This document shows positions 60,638-64,000 of a stretch of 64,000 bases of DNA, piece by piece (the stretch's first letter is position 1; every line of letters begins with the position of its first letter). Origin of the DNA: Flavobacterium sp. CYK-55 (GTDB taxonomy: Bacteria; Bacteroidota; Bacteroidia; Flavobacteriales; Flavobacteriaceae); the NCBI RefSeq assembly GCF_018413465.1, contig NZ_JAHCDK010000001.1:62001-126000 (forward strand). The letters run 5' to 3'. The notes under the pieces are model-generated. The model was not told the origin of the DNA and ran no database searches. It saw nothing but the letters and a program-made list of their open reading frames with translations. A program made the position numbers and the translations under genes.

Positions 60638-61579
60638 ATGAATGTATCTGAATTCACATCACTGATCAACCAACCCGAACTTGTCAATGACAAACAAACG
60701 GATGTATTGGAGAAAATCGCTCAGGAGTTTCCGTATTTTCAGAGTGCGCGCGCCTTATATCTCAGAGGTTTATACAATCAGAATAGTTTTAAATACAACT
60801 ATGCGCTGAAAATTGCAGCGGCACATACTACTGACCGCAGTGTATTGTTTGACTTCATCACTTCAGATTCTTTCAACAACATTACCTCAAATGAGGAGAC
60901 TGTTTTGGCAAGCGAAGAGACAACAGAAGTTACATTTCAAGAAGCGGAAATTGAAATTCCCCAAGAAACTGAGGTCAAACTTGAACAACGAGACAACACC
61001 ATAGAGCAATCTTTGCTTGACTCAATTAAAGAAGCTGAAGAAGCGCAAATTGAAACAAAAGTTACTGAGCAAATCACTTCTGAAATACTTGAGCCTATAG
61101 TTGAAGAAATTGAATCCGAACAACAAGAAATAACTGAAGAGATTCGCGAAGAAAAGCTCGACATTGGAAAACCCTTGAATTTTACCATTGGAGAAACACA
61201 TTCATTTCAAGAATGGCTGCAACTTTCGAGTTTAAAACCAATTCAAAGAACTGAAAATCCAGAACCAGAACCACCAGCTTCCGAAATTGACTTCGAGAAG
61301 CAAAAAAAAAACGAACTAATTGACAAGTTCATTGAGGCGAATCCAAAAATACCAAAGATCAAACCTGATGCGCCGCTCCCAACTGTTTTTTACGAATCTA
61401 GCAATGCAGATGCCAGCGCACTGATGACCGAAACTTTAGCGCGGGTTTATCTGGAACAAAAAAAATATCAAAAGGCGATTCAAGCTTATGAAATTTTAAT
61501 TTTGAAATATCCAGAAAAAAGTAGTTTCTTTGCAGACCGAATTTTAGATATCAAGAATTTACAACAAAATAACAAGTAA
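60638..61579 (+). CDS. hypothetical TPR-tail protein
   Basis: A 313-residue protein between lptE and secG. Residues 1-85 are a helical domain (PELVNDKQTDVLEKIAQEFP), about 100-200 are an acidic, low-complexity linker rich in Glu, and the end is a single TPR (TLARVYLEQKKYQKAIQAYE). No membrane helix. Conserved position in flavobacteria suggests a role in secretion or envelope assembly, but this is only context. Confidence 0.65.
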   Translation: MNVSEFTSLINQPELVNDKQTDVLEKIAQEFPYFQSARALYLRGLYNQNSFKYNYALKIAAAHTTDRSVLFDFITSDSFNNITSNEETVLASEETTEVTFQEAEIEIPQETEVKLEQRDNTIEQSLLDSIKEAEEAQIETKVTEQITSEILEPIVEEIESEQQEITEEIREEKLDIGKPLNFTIGETHSFQEWLQLSSLKPIQRTENPEPEPPASEIDFEKQKKNELIDKFIEANPKIPKIKPDAPLPTVFYESSNADASALMTETLARVYLEQKKYQKAIQAYEILILKYPEKSSFFADRILDIKNLQQNNK

Positions 61580-61581
61580 TA

Positions 61582-61959
61582 ATGAGTACATTTTCTATTT
61601 TCTTAGTATTGATTACCATCGTATGTTTTCTGTTGATCATTGTGATCATGGTTCAAAACCCTAAAGGTGGAGGTTTATCATCAACCCTTGGCGGATCGCA
61701 AATGATTGGTGGTGTTCAAAAAACCACTGACTTTTTAGATAAAAGTACTTGGACTTTGGGCGGATTGTTGATTGCCTTGGTTTTACTTTCTAGCTTGAGT
61801 TTTACCAATGCTGGTGGTGACCAAAATTCAAAAATCATTGACCAAACTGAAGCCGCTGCTCCTAAAACAACTGAGCCTGCAGCAGCAACTCCTGCAAAAG
61901 AAACTCCTGAAACTGAAACTCCGGCAACACCAGCTCCGGCTGCTCCGGCACAAAAATAA
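61582..61959 (+). CDS. secG: preprotein translocase subunit SecG
   Basis: A 125-residue SecG with two membrane helices (FSIFLVLITIVCFLLIIVIM and TLGGLLIALVLLSSLSF) around the conserved VQNPKGGGLSSTLGGSQMIG loop, then an alanine/proline/threonine-rich tail. It supports SecYEG, which also exports the many signal-peptide proteins in this window. It ends the miaB operon before a strong terminator. Confidence 0.95.
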   Translation: MSTFSIFLVLITIVCFLLIIVIMVQNPKGGGLSSTLGGSQMIGGVQKTTDFLDKSTWTLGGLLIALVLLSSLSFTNAGGDQNSKIIDQTEAAAPKTTEPAAATPAKETPETETPATPAPAAPAQK

Positions 61960-61977
61960 TCGAAACATTTCGACTCG

Positions 61978-62009
61978 AATGCCAGCATTGACATGCTGGC
62001 ATTTTTTTT
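61978..62009 (+). terminator. terminator between secG and groES
   Basis: AATGCCAGCAT pairs with ATGCTGGCATT around a TGAC loop, followed by a T-run. It separates the miaB-secG transcript from groESL. Confidence 0.95.
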
Positions 62010-62035
62010 ACGCAAAAATGTCAGTTTTTAGGCCA

Positions 62036-62051
62036 TGGCACAATTTCTGAC
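62036..62051 (+). promoter_or_regulatory. possible sigma-54-type promoter of groESL
   Basis: TGGCACAATTTCTGAC has the -24 GGCAC and a reduced -12 element (G at -13, A in place of C). No CIRCE palindrome is seen in the 136-nt gap. Distance to groES is about 45 nt. Confidence 0.35.
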
Positions 62052-62095
62052 CGGCGCGCGCCAAACATTATAATAACACATAAAAATATTCACTT

Positions 62096-64000
<1,905 letters not shown>

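Noticed and set aside
61960..62095. CIRCE/HrcA operator before groES
   Set aside because: No TTAGCACTC-N9-GAGTGCTAA or close variant is present in the gap.

Overview
The window reads as chromosomal DNA of a Bacteroidetes bacterium, most likely a member of the Flavobacteriaceae close to Flavobacterium. This rests on a complete gldKLMN gliding/type IX secretion (T9SS) locus, a surface adhesin with a T9SS C-terminal sorting domain, AT-rich DNA without strong Shine-Dalgarno sites, several promoter boxes of the Bacteroidetes type TAnnTTTG, and many small flavobacterial families (GSCFA, DUF1761, DUF983, receiver-less sigma-54 activator beside miaB). No phage, insertion sequence, CRISPR array or rRNA operon is visible. 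Both ends cut a gene: an E1 ketoacid dehydrogenase on the left and groEL on the right.

Region 1 (1-15387, all minus strand) is a phenylacetyl-CoA degradation island: a TetR/PaaR-type repressor, then paaE, A, B, C, D, G, H, I, J, Z, an orphan enoyl-CoA hydratase and paaY, ending in an E2 acyltransferase, a branched-chain-type aminotransferase and the E1 of a 2-oxoacid dehydrogenase. No phenylacetate-CoA ligase (paaK) is present, so the last three genes may feed the pathway by turning phenylalanine, via phenylpyruvate, directly into phenylacetyl-CoA. A palindrome resembling the known PaaR operator overlaps the predicted start of the paaE transcript. Intergenic spaces carry two families of structured repeats.

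Region 2 (15480-20350) holds a 953-residue T9SS-sorted adhesin with eight Ig-like modules, a secreted FGE/SUMF-fold protein and a single-domain rhodanese. Region 3 (20351-31216) is a minus-strand block with a NarL-type response regulator, two tandem TPR histidine kinases, a small coiled-coil membrane protein, secreted beta-propeller proteins, a TonB-C-like protein, lipoproteins and a GSCFA protein. Region 4 (31308-43714) is mostly housekeeping: alaS, an M23 peptidase with a MerR regulator, a LemA/TPM module, der, era, an initiator tRNA, two tandem LRR proteins and a DUF1761 protein. A large structured intergenic element lies at 39404-39563.

Region 5 (43804-57021) has a GNAT-like acyltransferase, an ABC-F ATPase, DUF983, a FAD oxidoreductase, then gldN, M, L, K (transcribed K to N), a degenerate arginase-fold protein and topA. 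Region 6 (57308-64000, plus strand) is miaB, a sigma-54 activator, lptE, a TPR protein and secG, then groES-groEL behind a strong terminator and a possible sigma-54-type promoter.

The most unusual non-coding signals are a paired ATCGAyAA direct repeat with exact 20-bp spacing upstream of both gldK and one LRR gene, a four-copy dispersed hairpin element, and two intercistronic hairpins whose differences keep G-U pairing only on the transcribed strand.
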